DNA from: QAMH01 sp964435565
GTDB taxonomy: Bacteria; Actinomycetota; Coriobacteriia; Coriobacteriales; QAMH01
Length of the DNA stretch: 64,000 nucleotides
NCBI GenBank assembly: GCA_964435565.1
Contig: CAYSZR010000002.1
Location: forward strand, 1-64,000
Direction of reading: 5' to 3'
Shown here: positions 8,708-17,353 of the stretch, piece after piece
How the letters are laid out: every line of letters starts with the position of its first letter
Position numbering within the stretch: position 1 is the stretch's first letter
The notes under the pieces: model-generated
Seen by the model: the letters and a program-made list of their open reading frames with translations, nothing else
The model's database searches: none
Told to the model about the DNA's origin: nothing
Program-made: the position numbers and the translations under genes

Positions 8708-8725
8708 AATGTGCGGATGCACATT
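8708..8725. promoter_or_regulatory. Perfect inverted repeat, candidate ArsR-family operator
   Basis: AATGTGC, four bases, then GCACATT: a perfect 7-bp inverted repeat 52 bases before the chosen start of the ArsR-type gene and 88 bases before the tatA-like start on the other strand. Size and position suit an autoregulatory operator in a divergent promoter region. Confidence 0.45.
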
Positions 8726-8777
8726 TACGTTAAGATGACGGGAGAGATATTTCAAAGCGTTGCGACGAGGGGGTTTC

Positions 8778-9155
8778 GTGAATCAGGATGCTGCGAGGTC
8801 TGCAGATGTATACGATCAGATCAGGGCGATGTCTGAGCCAAATAGGCTTAAGATCATGCGTCTTCTTTCAGAGAAAAGGCATTGTTCACGTTCCCTTTCC
8901 CTCACCTTGGGCATCAGCGAATCGGCCGTTTCGCAGCATATGACTGTTTTGCGTCAGGCGGGGCTCGTCGATGGGTTGCGCCATGGGCACCATATCCACT
9001 ATCTAATCAATAAAGATGCGGTCGAAAAGATTTCGGCCGAACTCGATCGCTGGATTGCGAGCGTAGATAATCTGGGCGATTGCCACGAGGTCGACACGTG
9101 CGAGTATCGTCTTGACGATGGCTCAAGTGGCTGTCTGTACTATTCGGGCAGCTAG
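8778..9155 (+). CDS. ArsR/SmtB-family winged-helix regulator
   Basis: A 125-residue regulator with a winged-helix fold: EPNRLKIMRLL, then a recognition helix SESAVSQHMTVLRQAGLV and a His-rich wing (GLRHGHHIHYLI). A Cys in RHCSRSL and three Cys in the tail (near CHEVDTC and SGCLYY) could sense metal or oxidants. GTG 8778 is chosen because GAGGGGG lies just upstream; TTG 8760 is open but has no ribosome site. A perfect inverted repeat lies 52 bases before the start. No metal pump is adjacent, so the effector is unknown. Confidence 0.82.
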   Translation: MNQDAARSADVYDQIRAMSEPNRLKIMRLLSEKRHCSRSLSLTLGISESAVSQHMTVLRQAGLVDGLRHGHHIHYLINKDAVEKISAELDRWIASVDNLGDCHEVDTCEYRLDDGSSGCLYYSGS

Positions 9156-9171
9156 TAAGTTCGCAATCCAT

Positions 9172-9204
9172 ATTTGCAATTAAAGGCTACCTTTGATTGC
9201 AAAT
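9172..9204. repeat. Palindromic hairpin repeat, copy 1
   Basis: ATTTGCAAT, then TAAAGG-CTA-CCTTTG, then ATTGCAAAT. The arms give 15 pairs (one G-T) around a three-base loop. It lies between the ArsR-type gene and the next coding region. Related copies lie at 29819-29864, 29883-29926 and 44605-44637. Confidence 0.75.
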
Positions 9205-9233
9205 GATTTAGACGCGTATGAAGAGAGGGATTT

Positions 9234-9680
9234 ATGGTCGCTTTGCCATTTGGAGCCATGCAGTCGTATCGCGTGCCCCCCGAATTTCGCTCCTATGAAC
9301 ATGTGAAGGAAATCGAGTTCATCGAGATCGATCCTGATAGGCCCTATCCGCGATCGGTGGCATACCGGGCTGCGGAAGATGGAGCGCAGATGCTCATTAG
9401 GCGTGCCGCGCCAGAACTTGATGAAATCGAGCTTTGCGCAGATGAAGCCCGTGCCTTGATCGAAGATGTGGCTGCTGCCGGCCTCTTCGAATGGCAGCGC
9501 GTCTATAAGCCCGTGCAGGGCACCTTCGTGAATGCTTCTCTTGAATGGCGTATCGAAGTGAGTTTCGATGAGCCATACGCCAAGCGCGCAAGTTCATTCA
9601 AAGTGGAAGGTGAAGGTACTCGTCCTGATACTTATGACCAGGTGATAGACGTGCTGATGCGCCCTCGGGAGCAAGGCTGA
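9234..9680 (+). CDS. Hypothetical protein, 148 residues
   Basis: A soluble, acidic protein I cannot assign. It has no membrane segment, signal peptide or clear catalytic motif. Its composition (alternating strands such as KEIEFIEI and SLEWRIEVSF around a helix LCADEARALIEDVAAAGL) suggests a small alpha/beta fold. ATG 9234 has a weak purine-rich site (AGAGAGGG). The stop is followed one base later by the start of the ybaK-like gene, so the two are probably one operon. Confidence 0.65.
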   Translation: MVALPFGAMQSYRVPPEFRSYEHVKEIEFIEIDPDRPYPRSVAYRAAEDGAQMLIRRAAPELDEIELCADEARALIEDVAAAGLFEWQRVYKPVQGTFVNASLEWRIEVSFDEPYAKRASSFKVEGEGTRPDTYDQVIDVLMRPREQG

Positions 9681-9681
9681 T

Positions 9682-10164
9682 ATGGCAAAGAAGAAGGACG
9701 CCAAGACCAATGCGATGCGTGCCCTTGATGCGGCGGGCGTCAAGCATGTCGTGCATGTTCTAGAGGCGACAGGCGATGACACCGGTGTGGACATTGCCAT
9801 GAAGGCTGGCGAAGACCCCGATCACGTCTTTAAAACACTCGTCACGCAGGGCAAGGATGGCGAACACCTGGTCTTCATGATTCCCGTTGCCCAAGAGCTC
9901 GACCTGAAAAAGGCGGCGAGCGCGTCTGGCCAAAAATCCGTTGCGATGCTTAGGTCCCGCGACCTATTCGATTTAACGGGATACGTTCATGGCGGATGCA
10001 GCCCACTTGGCATGAAGAAGAGCTTTCGCACGTTCATTGACGAGACATGCGTTCTTTTCGATACGATCCTGTTTTCAGGCGGCAGAATCGGCACCCAGAT
10101 AGAGATGAGTTTTGATGATCTTGCGCAGGTTATAGAAATCAGTGCAGTCGACCTTACCGTGTGA
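9682..10164 (+). CDS. ybaK: YbaK/EbsC-type Cys-tRNA(Pro) deacylase
   Basis: A 160-residue protein of the YbaK editing family, which hydrolyses Cys-tRNA(Pro) made by mistake by prolyl-tRNA synthetase. The family Lys is in HVFKTLV near residue 51, and the GYVHGGCSPLGMKK segment is the characteristic substrate loop. Length matches E. coli YbaK. The start lies one base after the previous stop (TGATATG), indicating coupling. It acts in the cytosol. Assignment to YbaK rather than the ProX branch rests on the GGCSPLG loop. Confidence 0.9.
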   Translation: MAKKKDAKTNAMRALDAAGVKHVVHVLEATGDDTGVDIAMKAGEDPDHVFKTLVTQGKDGEHLVFMIPVAQELDLKKAASASGQKSVAMLRSRDLFDLTGYVHGGCSPLGMKKSFRTFIDETCVLFDTILFSGGRIGTQIEMSFDDLAQVIEISAVDLTV

Positions 10165-10237
10165 TATACAATACCCCCAAGAGGGCACATTCCCTTCGAA
10201 AAGGTGTATCCAACAGGTGTAAGAGAAAGAGGCAATC

Positions 10238-10618
10238 ATGGGTGAAGTCAGCTTTTTTCGTTGCGAACGCTGTGGCAACATCATCACGAAGATCATCGAT
10301 GCGGGCCCCACGCCCTTCTGCTGCGGTGAACAGATGGTCGAACTCACTGCAAACACTGTCGACGCCGCTGTTGAAAAACATGTTCCCGTTATAAGCATCG
10401 ATGGCGACAAAGTCACGGTTACCGTGGGCGCAGTCGATCACCCCATGCTCGAAGAGCACTACATCCAGTGGATCTGCCTTCATACGCAACGCGGTTTGCA
10501 GTTTGCGATGCTCAAGCCCGGCGACAAGCCGCAGGCGATCTTTGCGCTTGCAGGCGACACCGCTTTAGGGGCATATGCGTATTGCAATCTTCATGGATTG
10601 TGGAGTGCCCAGGCATAG
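10238..10618 (+). CDS. dfx: Desulfoferrodoxin-type superoxide reductase (2Fe-SOR)
   Basis: A 126-residue two-domain protein reducing superoxide to peroxide in anaerobes. The desulforedoxin domain has iron ligands Cys9, Cys12, Cys28 and Cys29; the catalytic domain has His48, His68, His74, Cys116 and His119, matching class I 2Fe-SOR spacing, with Lys47 next to the site. It is cytoplasmic. A TACAAT at 10168-10173, about 65 bases upstream, could be its -10 element. No rubredoxin gene is adjacent, so the electron donor is encoded elsewhere. Confidence 0.95.
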   Translation: MGEVSFFRCERCGNIITKIIDAGPTPFCCGEQMVELTANTVDAAVEKHVPVISIDGDKVTVTVGAVDHPMLEEHYIQWICLHTQRGLQFAMLKPGDKPQAIFALAGDTALGAYAYCNLHGLWSAQA

Positions 10619-10744
10619 AGCTCGCCAATGGTATGTGGTGGCTTGTTCGGGGTTTTATGGATTGTCTGTGATGGGTCTTTTAGCTGATAGAATTGCCTTT
10701 ATCAGGCACAAGAAGACGGGAGGAGCAAGGAGGTGGGAGGACGC

Positions 10745-11083
10745 GTGGTTGAAGAGCATGTGGGAAAAAAACGCCGCAAAGAGGTGCGGCAGGCCATCGC
10801 CTTGAAAAAGGAGATGAACAGATCCCTTCTCTTCATTCTGATTGCGATCGTGGTCGGTGGTATCTTGGTTACGGTTCTTACCGTGCTTACGACTTCGGGC
10901 GTGATACAGATCGACAATGTCGTGACTCAGGCCATCCCGCTCGCCGTCCTTGCCCTTGTCTTCGTATTCATCGGCCCCCGCTGCTCTAAATGGCGAGACA
11001 TCCACGATCAATACAAGCTGCATCTCAAGCGCTATAACATCAGCAAAGACGACATGAACGCTCTTGAGCGCGGCGATTTATAA
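10745..11083 (+). CDS. Small two-helix membrane protein
   Basis: A 112-residue protein with a basic N-terminus (GKKRRKEVRQ), two membrane helices near residues 25-47 and 57-77, and a charged C-terminal tail (KWRDIHDQYKLHLKRYNIS). GTG 10745 is chosen because AAGGAGGT lies about ten bases upstream; GTG 10733 in the same frame overlaps that site. The family is not recognised. It precedes the cell-wall hydrolase gene by 116 bases with no evident shared promoter, so no functional link can be claimed. Confidence 0.7.
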   Translation: MVEEHVGKKRRKEVRQAIALKKEMNRSLLFILIAIVVGGILVTVLTVLTTSGVIQIDNVVTQAIPLAVLALVFVFIGPRCSKWRDIHDQYKLHLKRYNISKDDMNALERGDL

Positions 11084-11199
11084 CTTTCGATTGTGGCACC
11101 AGAAAAACGCGGTTAGATTCGGTTTTAATTTCGCATGTAACGTTGCGTTGCGGTACAATTAGTCATCGTTGTTATAGGTGAAACGGGTGTAGGTTAACG

Positions 11200-13065
11200 G
11201 TGTCGAAGTATTCGAATGGCAAACATGCTATCGAACGCTTTCCTAAGGGTACGCACTCAGTTGAGCGCTATCCTCTTGGACAGCATGGCGTCGCACATCC
11301 TTGCACGTGGTACATCAATCGCGAAGTACGCAAACGTTCCGTTCCCGCAATCGCCGTTCTGCTTTCTTCAAGCATGGGCGTGGGCAGCCTGAGCGTTCCC
11401 GTGCGTGCATTCGCATCTGAATTGCAAAACGCGGCTCAGGCCGAACAAACTGTGTCTACTGGCCAGACAGCGCCTGATCCCGATCGCCTGGTTTATGAAG
11501 AGGCAACTGGCCTTTACCTTGACCCCGAAACGGGCCTGAGGTATGCGCCGGGCACATATGAACTTGTAGATTCGCAGACAAGTTCAACCACGGACGATAC
11601 GGAAAAGACCTCAACTGAAACGCCAACTGCCCCGACTACGGATCCTTCTAGCTCGACTGGCAGCTCCTCTTCGTCCAGTTCGACGCAGACAAATGGGACC
11701 AGCAGCTCGACCGCAGGGCCGGACGCGTCAAAATCTTCTAGCAGCTCAAGTTCGACGACGTCTCAAGAGGCGACGCAGGCAGCCGAGTCGTCAGCAGAAA
11801 CCACTGCCAGCGAAGCAGAGACAGAAGATACTGACTCCAGCTCTGGATCGTCCTCTGATTACACGAGCGTTGCCGATGACGGTACGACGCTTTCGGCGAC
11901 CATGACAGAACTGCAAGTTGCAGCGCGCTTGCTTGATGCGGGCTGGACGCCCGAGATGATTGCCGCCGCGCTTGGAAACATGTATGCCGAATCTAGTTCG
12001 AATGCAGCGTCGTTCTGCGATATGAGCGGGCAATTCAATTACGGCTACGAAGTAGCGGGCGGCTTGTTCCAGTGGACTGACGCGGGCTCTTCTGCAGCAT
12101 CGCTGTCTTCTTCTGGTTTTACCGGGCTCACGACTTATGCAGCGCAAAAGGGAAAAAACTGGACTGACCCAACGCTTCAGACTGAATACTTCCTGCAGAC
12201 ATGGCGGGCAAGCTGGGCAGAACGTCAGACATATTATGATTCCGCTTCTCCCGAATATGCGGGAGTCGATGTTTCACTTGCGTCGTTTGATGAAAGCCGC
12301 GGTAACGATTTTGATGGTGACGGGATTGTTGACGCACGCGATGACGATGTCGATGGCGATGGCGTGAAAAACGACAAGGACAAAGCTACGTTCGTGACCG
12401 AAAACGGCAAGGTTGTACGCTATAAGTCTGCCGATGCGGCAAAGGCGATTCCAACGCCAGTGAACATGCGCACGGATGCTCAGAAGCAGCAGCACGTTGC
12501 AGAGCTCACCTTTATGTTCATGGCTGGCTATGAAGGCCCGTCTGCAAGCGTCTCGCATCTGGACCGACGTGTCGCGCATGCGCAGCGCGTGTATCCGGCG
12601 ATCGTTGCCCTTGAAGAGACTCACGAACTCGGTGTTACCAACAAGAATTCAGGAATGGTCATTGCATCTGCCGAGACCATGCTTGGCGGATCTTATGTGT
12701 GGGGTGCTGAGTCTCCTGCTGAAAAGACCTTCGATTGTTCCGGTCTTACCAGATGGTGCTATTCGCTCGTGGGCGTTGATCTTGATCACTACTCAGAGAC
12801 GCAATATCTGCAGGCAGATAAGGTCTACAGCATCGACGAAGCGGTTCCGGGCGATATCCTATGGAAGCCGGGGCATGTTGGAATCTACATTGGCAACGGC
12901 CAGACGGTCGAAGCCAAGGGCAAGAATTACGGAATCGTCTATGGCGAAGCATCGTCGTTCATGCAGGCGCTGCATTTCAACGAACTCGACCTTAAGCAGA
13001 TTGAACAGGTCCAGCAGAAGGCTCAAAGCGCCCGTCTCCAGCAAATCGTGAAGACCGTTTGCTAG
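11200..13065 (+). CDS. Secreted lysozyme-like plus NlpC/P60 cell-wall hydrolase
   Basis: A 621-residue exported hydrolase. Residues 1-45 are an odd extension with near-repeats of a GxHxxERxPxG pattern, followed by a basic stretch and hydrophobic export segment (RKRSVPAIAVLLSS) ending around AFASE. A Ser/Thr-rich linker (about 125-225) leads to a phage-tail-lysozyme-like domain (234-480) with NMYAESSS as the likely catalytic-Glu region. Inside it, residues 370-387 carry DFDGDG and DVDGDG calcium-binding loops. Residues 486-600 are NlpC/P60 with Cys513 and His559. It lies just upstream of the pilus cluster and could open peptidoglycan for pilus passage (inference). A GCGGTACAAT element lies at 11150-11159. 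Confidence 0.85.
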   Translation: MSKYSNGKHAIERFPKGTHSVERYPLGQHGVAHPCTWYINREVRKRSVPAIAVLLSSSMGVGSLSVPVRAFASELQNAAQAEQTVSTGQTAPDPDRLVYEEATGLYLDPETGLRYAPGTYELVDSQTSSTTDDTEKTSTETPTAPTTDPSSSTGSSSSSSSTQTNGTSSSTAGPDASKSSSSSSSTTSQEATQAAESSAETTASEAETEDTDSSSGSSSDYTSVADDGTTLSATMTELQVAARLLDAGWTPEMIAAALGNMYAESSSNAASFCDMSGQFNYGYEVAGGLFQWTDAGSSAASLSSSGFTGLTTYAAQKGKNWTDPTLQTEYFLQTWRASWAERQTYYDSASPEYAGVDVSLASFDESRGNDFDGDGIVDARDDDVDGDGVKNDKDKATFVTENGKVVRYKSADAAKAIPTPVNMRTDAQKQQHVAELTFMFMAGYEGPSASVSHLDRRVAHAQRVYPAIVALEETHELGVTNKNSGMVIASAETMLGGSYVWGAESPAEKTFDCSGLTRWCYSLVGVDLDHYSETQYLQADKVYSIDEAVPGDILWKPGHVGIYIGNGQTVEAKGKNYGIVYGEASSFMQALHFNELDLKQIEQVQQKAQSARLQQIVKTVC

Positions 13066-13163
13066 ACAGCGTATTTTCAAAAGGGCGAATAGGCGAAACG
13101 ACGACACTCCGTTCATGGTTCTTACCTGCGTGAACGGTATAAACAAACACCTTATTTAATGCT

Positions 13164-13169
13164 ATAATA
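13164..13169 (+). promoter_or_regulatory. Candidate -10 element before the pilus cluster
   Basis: TATAAT at 13164-13169, 91 bases before the giant prepilin gene, in an A+T-rich patch. No good -35 hexamer sits 16-18 bases upstream, so it is only a candidate. An inverted repeat CCGTTCA/TGAACGG lies just before it at 13109-13137. Confidence 0.4.
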
Positions 13170-13254
13170 TAAAGGTTAAAAAGGGCTTGCAAGCGGGTCT
13201 TATGTGCCTTGCGGGTTCTGAAGCGCATGTTGAACGTGTCAGCTGGGAGAGTGC

Positions 13255-16236
13255 GTGGTGATAAGCGGGCGTAACATAGCACGCGCACATCGGGGCTTCA
13301 CGATGATGGAGCTTCTGGCTGTTGTTGCGATTCTGGCGATTGTTGCGGCCATTGCGTTTCCTGCCGGCGCCAGTTTGGCCCGCTCTCTTGATATGACACG
13401 CAGAGACGATACGGCAAAGCAGATTTATCTCTCCGCGCAGACCAGGCTTACGGCCCTGCAGTCGAGCGGTCAATTAGACAATCTTTTTACGAACATCAAG
13501 GAAACAAAAGGCCCAAATTCGATAAGCAAGCCCTCTGATTATCCCGAAGATGATTATGCGGGCCGCGCTCTATATCAAGTTGCGAAATCTGACAACGCTA
13601 CGACTCAATATCTTGTTACGTCGAACGGCGACTTAATGACTTCGACGATGTCGGGCAGCTATATTATCGAGCTCAGCCCGTCAACTGGCGAAGTATATGG
13701 CGTGTTCTATTGGGACGACGCCTCTGATGGCAGCGCGGTTACGCACAGCTATGATGAAATCATAGGCCTCGTGGGCGACCGCACTCGAAGCGCGCGCGAA
13801 AAGGCTGGAATCGGATATTACGGCGGTGGCCCTGTAAGTGCAGCCATCAATCGCGGGGGCAAGATCTCCATTGATGACACGGACATTAAGACGGTTAACA
13901 GCGAAGAGCTCTATATCAAACTCACGAACAAATCATTTGGCAAAATCGTTCAGGAAGGCAAGACCGACAAACTCACAATTAACGTTACGGTCAGCGGACC
14001 GAAGCTGGGAGTAGGAAGTTGGTCGACGGCCACGAGGACACTTTCTTTTTCGGGGGCCGATCTTGGCATGACGTCGCAAAGCGACGAAGTGGATATTATC
14101 CTCGACAGCATGATCGACGGAAAGTCCTTCTATGACATTATCGATAAGGACCGCGCTTCAGGCGAGCAGATTCAGCCAGGAGCTGATATTACATATGATG
14201 TGACGATCACGTATGATGCCGTTGATTACAAGCTCGGTGGTTCAACTGTTAATTCACTGTATGGCAGTTTGGGGGCAAGCACGGCCAATCCGGGCAGCAA
14301 TCAGATAACTGTCTATGCTTTGCGCCACCTTAACAATATTCGTACTACTAAGCTGCACGGAATCATATGGGGTTCAAATAGCTTCAGGGACATCGTTTTC
14401 CAAAACAATACGTCGGAAACGTCAGACGATTTTATTGATTTCAATGCTGCAAGCTGGGCAAATACTAGCGTCTCCATCCCTAGTCGAGTCGGGGGCGTCT
14501 CGACCGGAGCTGCACAGAATCCCCTTGCTTCTACAACAACGAAGCTCATCTCATTGGATAACCTTGCCGTCGACGGAACCGCACTCAGTTCTGGTTCGGT
14601 GGTTACGGGTAACGGTTTTCTGCTTAAAAACTTCGAGGTCACCCAGGGTATAAGCGGTGCTACAGGATTGTTCGGTTCAGTAGGGCCTACTATTACGAGC
14701 CTGTATATGACCGATCCCATTGTGAAGGGCGGGAATAATACGGGCGCGCTGGTCGGGAATTTGACGAATGGCTCCGTTTCGAATTGCGGAGTGTATCTTA
14801 CGAGCGGGGCCGATCGTGCTAATCGCACGGTTTCCGGCGGAGAAAATAGTGGCGGGCTTGTGGGTACTGTAAATGGGGGAAGCTCTGGCATCTCAAGTTC
14901 ATTTGCCGCGATTGACGTTAATGGGACAACGACGGTCGGAGGGCTTGTCGGCCTTACTTCGAATGCCATCAGGCAGAGCTATTCTTCCGGAACTGTGAAG
15001 GCGACGGATTCAGGCGCAGGAGGGCTTGCCGGTAATGTCGCGCAAGGCGTAGACGTTGCGAATTGCTATACAACCTCGAATGTGTACTGTAATAGCCAAG
15101 CTGGTGCATTTGCCGGCACTCTTGGTAGTCTTAACGATAATAATTATGCCTACGGCTATACGGTTAAGGCCGATGGGACCGTCGATTCGACGTTTGCCAA
15201 TACCACCTATGGTTTTGCCGGCGTGTCCGGACTAACCTCTTGGACTGTATACAAGAACGCATACTACCTGCGGGATGTTGGCTATAACTCGAATGTGACG
15301 GCATCGTTGTTTAAGACCAAGTCGTTCAGTGACGTTCAGTCAGTCAAAGGGTCTGCATATGTGTCCAAACCCTATGACTCAGCGCTATCGGGCAAGGCAT
15401 TCCCGTTGATCGACCCGACGGGCATTGGCAGCCACTACGGCGACTGGCCGACTGAGATTGGCGTTCAGTGGCTTAACGGGAAAAACGAGCAGGTTGAAAG
15501 CTACTCAACGCTCACAGGCGCAATTCCAGAGTTTGTTAATTCGACGAGTCATCCCGCTCCTGACTACACGGCAACAAGCACTGACGGCCGCAAATATCTT
15601 GCCTTCTGGAACGGCAGTGGGACCAGGGACGATGAAGTATCGATGGCACTTGGTATGACCAAGAATACGGTCATTACCGCAACGTATGCATCGATTGCCT
15701 ATCCAGACTTTTCAACTATGGCAAACGCGCTGGCCAGCTCATGGACTGTGACCAACGGGAGCACGTCTACAAGCCCCGTTGCTTATTTGGGCAAATCAAA
15801 CAATCAGAAACAGATCGATTCGGAAGCTCCTTGGCTTGTGGGTAATTATGCGAACGCCGCCACGTCTATGCGGTCTTATCTTATATATCAGGGTTACTAT
15901 AGTTCCGACTATGCGCAGCAGATTAGAAGTAACCCGACAGATGCAGCCGCCAACCACCCGGAGTACATTCCTTATTCGTTCCGCGTGGTGAAAGCTTCGG
16001 GCTCCAAGACGGATACCAAGGAGGAAGGTCGGTACCTTGTCTTTTTGGGCGAAAAGATTACGGACGGTATGGCGTCTTGCAATGTGATCAAATTTGACGT
16101 TGGCCGCTCGAATAATGGCAAGCCTGCTTTTCAGCGAGGGACTATAGACATTGGAACAACGACGCAGGTAGGGAAGACATACTCTCTGTATCTGGAGAAC
16201 ACATTCACACCAACGAGCGCCTGGTTTACTTTGTAG
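13255..16236 (+). CDS. Giant type IV prepilin-like adhesin with GLUG motifs
   Basis: A 993-residue protein with a class III prepilin leader: cleavage is expected after Gly14 (AHRG-FTMMELL), with Glu at +5 and a long hydrophobic helix. Ordinary pilins are 120-200 residues. Residues about 470-620 hold several GLUG-type motifs (GGLVGTVNG, VGGLVGLTS, AGGLAGNVAQ), short beta repeats seen in surface adhesins; the rest is beta-rich and Ser/Thr/Gly-rich. It is first in the pilus cluster and is probably a tip or minor adhesive subunit (inference). GTG 13255 follows GGGAG; GTG 13258 is an equal choice. Confidence 0.85.
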   Translation: MVISGRNIARAHRGFTMMELLAVVAILAIVAAIAFPAGASLARSLDMTRRDDTAKQIYLSAQTRLTALQSSGQLDNLFTNIKETKGPNSISKPSDYPEDDYAGRALYQVAKSDNATTQYLVTSNGDLMTSTMSGSYIIELSPSTGEVYGVFYWDDASDGSAVTHSYDEIIGLVGDRTRSAREKAGIGYYGGGPVSAAINRGGKISIDDTDIKTVNSEELYIKLTNKSFGKIVQEGKTDKLTINVTVSGPKLGVGSWSTATRTLSFSGADLGMTSQSDEVDIILDSMIDGKSFYDIIDKDRASGEQIQPGADITYDVTITYDAVDYKLGGSTVNSLYGSLGASTANPGSNQITVYALRHLNNIRTTKLHGIIWGSNSFRDIVFQNNTSETSDDFIDFNAASWANTSVSIPSRVGGVSTGAAQNPLASTTTKLISLDNLAVDGTALSSGSVVTGNGFLLKNFEVTQGISGATGLFGSVGPTITSLYMTDPIVKGGNNTGALVGNLTNGSVSNCGVYLTSGADRANRTVSGGENSGGLVGTVNGGSSGISSSFAAIDVNGTTTVGGLVGLTSNAIRQSYSSGTVKATDSGAGGLAGNVAQGVDVANCYTTSNVYCNSQAGAFAGTLGSLNDNNYAYGYTVKADGTVDSTFANTTYGFAGVSGLTSWTVYKNAYYLRDVGYNSNVTASLFKTKSFSDVQSVKGSAYVSKPYDSALSGKAFPLIDPTGIGSHYGDWPTEIGVQWLNGKNEQVESYSTLTGAIPEFVNSTSHPAPDYTATSTDGRKYLAFWNGSGTRDDEVSMALGMTKNTVITATYASIAYPDFSTMANALASSWTVTNGSTSTSPVAYLGKSNNQKQIDSEAPWLVGNYANAATSMRSYLIYQGYYSSDYAQQIRSNPTDAAANHPEYIPYSFRVVKASGSKTDTKEEGRYLVFLGEKITDGMASCNVIKFDVGRSNNGKPAFQRGTIDIGTTTQVGKTYSLYLENTFTPTSAWFTL

Positions 16237-16258
16237 CCGGTCTTATGAGGGAGAGATA

Positions 16259-17353
16259 ATAGCCGACACACGACATATCGAAGAAAGAATCAAGAGCGAA
16301 CGCGGTGCTTCGATAATCATCGCGCTGGTTTTGCTGCTTATCTGCGCCATGGTCGCTGCTGTGGTGGTAAGCCTCGCCGCCTCAAACGCAAGCAGGAGCC
16401 CCCAGCACGTGAAAGAGGAGCAGGTGTATTTCACAGCAACTTCTGCCCTCAAGCTTGTTCAGGACTCTTTTTCTTCGACCGACAGCTGTTATCTTGATAT
16501 GCCTACGGCTGGCACGTCCGTTTCTTCAGCGTTTACATACGGCAAGTTTTCTTCTACTAGTGACATCGGCAAATGGGCATACAAATGGACGACAACCATT
16601 TATCAAGATTATGTTGCTGGAACGATTGGCTCGTATAGTGAGTCAAGCAGTTCCGAAGATTTTACCATCCATGCGGATAATTCTCTGATGAGTGGCAGCG
16701 ATGTGACGGTTCGTCTGACTATGAGCAAGGACTATACGATAAGCGCTTCCATTGTAAATGCTGATGAGAACTACAACTATGATTTGCAGGTTGAAATCCC
16801 CCTGTCTTCGAGCCAGTCGAAAGTGAATGTCGACTCAAGCGGCAAGCCTACGTATTCGTATGTGGTTTCTTGGGGAGCGGCTGTGAGTGGATATCCGACG
16901 ACGAAGGGCGCGCCTTATTACCAGCCCCAGGCGGCAGGTATTGCATCGGCAAATAGCCTTACTTCGGCAAGTGACCAAAATACGAAAAGCCTGCAGCAGC
17001 TATATAAAAGTGCGAACGACAGTGCATATCCCAATATTACAGAGGAAGAAGCTGCCCTTAATTCCATTAGCGCTGGGCACGCAAGCGACTACGTATGGAA
17101 GCCGATTATTGCTACGGACGGGACGGTCATCTTAGCCGCCTGTAAAGCGAGCGGTCAGGGCGTTGGCGATGCTACGGGGACGATAATGATCTATGTCGAT
17201 GGACGTTACTATAGCTGGAAAAAGCTTGTTTTTTTTGTCTATTATGATGATGTCACGACAATAGATTCTTCTGGATTTGACAAGGACCAAATAACCAATC
17301 TCTTCTTGTGGGGGCTACTTTGGAAGTGGGAGGAAGTGCAATGGAAAAACTGA
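16259..17353 (+). CDS. PilX/GspK-like prepilin, non-standard start
   Basis: About 364 residues. The N-terminus reads through a polar leader (HIEERIKSERG) into ASIIIALVLLLICAM, the shape of a prepilin leader without Glu at +5, as in GspK-type subunits. No ATG, GTG or TTG lies before the leader in this frame; the only candidates after the ribosome site GAGGGAGAG are two ATA codons at 16256 and 16259. TTG 16331 would remove the leader and half the helix. The C-terminal domain is beta-rich and Ser/Thr-rich. It overlaps the next gene by 13 bases. A sequence error or AUA initiation are the main explanations. Confidence 0.7.
   Translation: MADTRHIEERIKSERGASIIIALVLLLICAMVAAVVVSLAASNASRSPQHVKEEQVYFTATSALKLVQDSFSSTDSCYLDMPTAGTSVSSAFTYGKFSSTSDIGKWAYKWTTTIYQDYVAGTIGSYSESSSSEDFTIHADNSLMSGSDVTVRLTMSKDYTISASIVNADENYNYDLQVEIPLSSSQSKVNVDSSGKPTYSYVVSWGAAVSGYPTTKGAPYYQPQAAGIASANSLTSASDQNTKSLQQLYKSANDSAYPNITEEEAALNSISAGHASDYVWKPIIATDGTVILAACKASGQGVGDATGTIMIYVDGRYYSWKKLVFFVYYDDVTTIDSSGFDKDQITNLFLWGLLWKWEEVQWKN

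Noticed and set aside
16245..16259. Four-codon frame ATG AGG GAG AGA TAA as a leader peptide
   Set aside because: Too short to support as a gene; noted only for the start-codon problem of the following prepilin.
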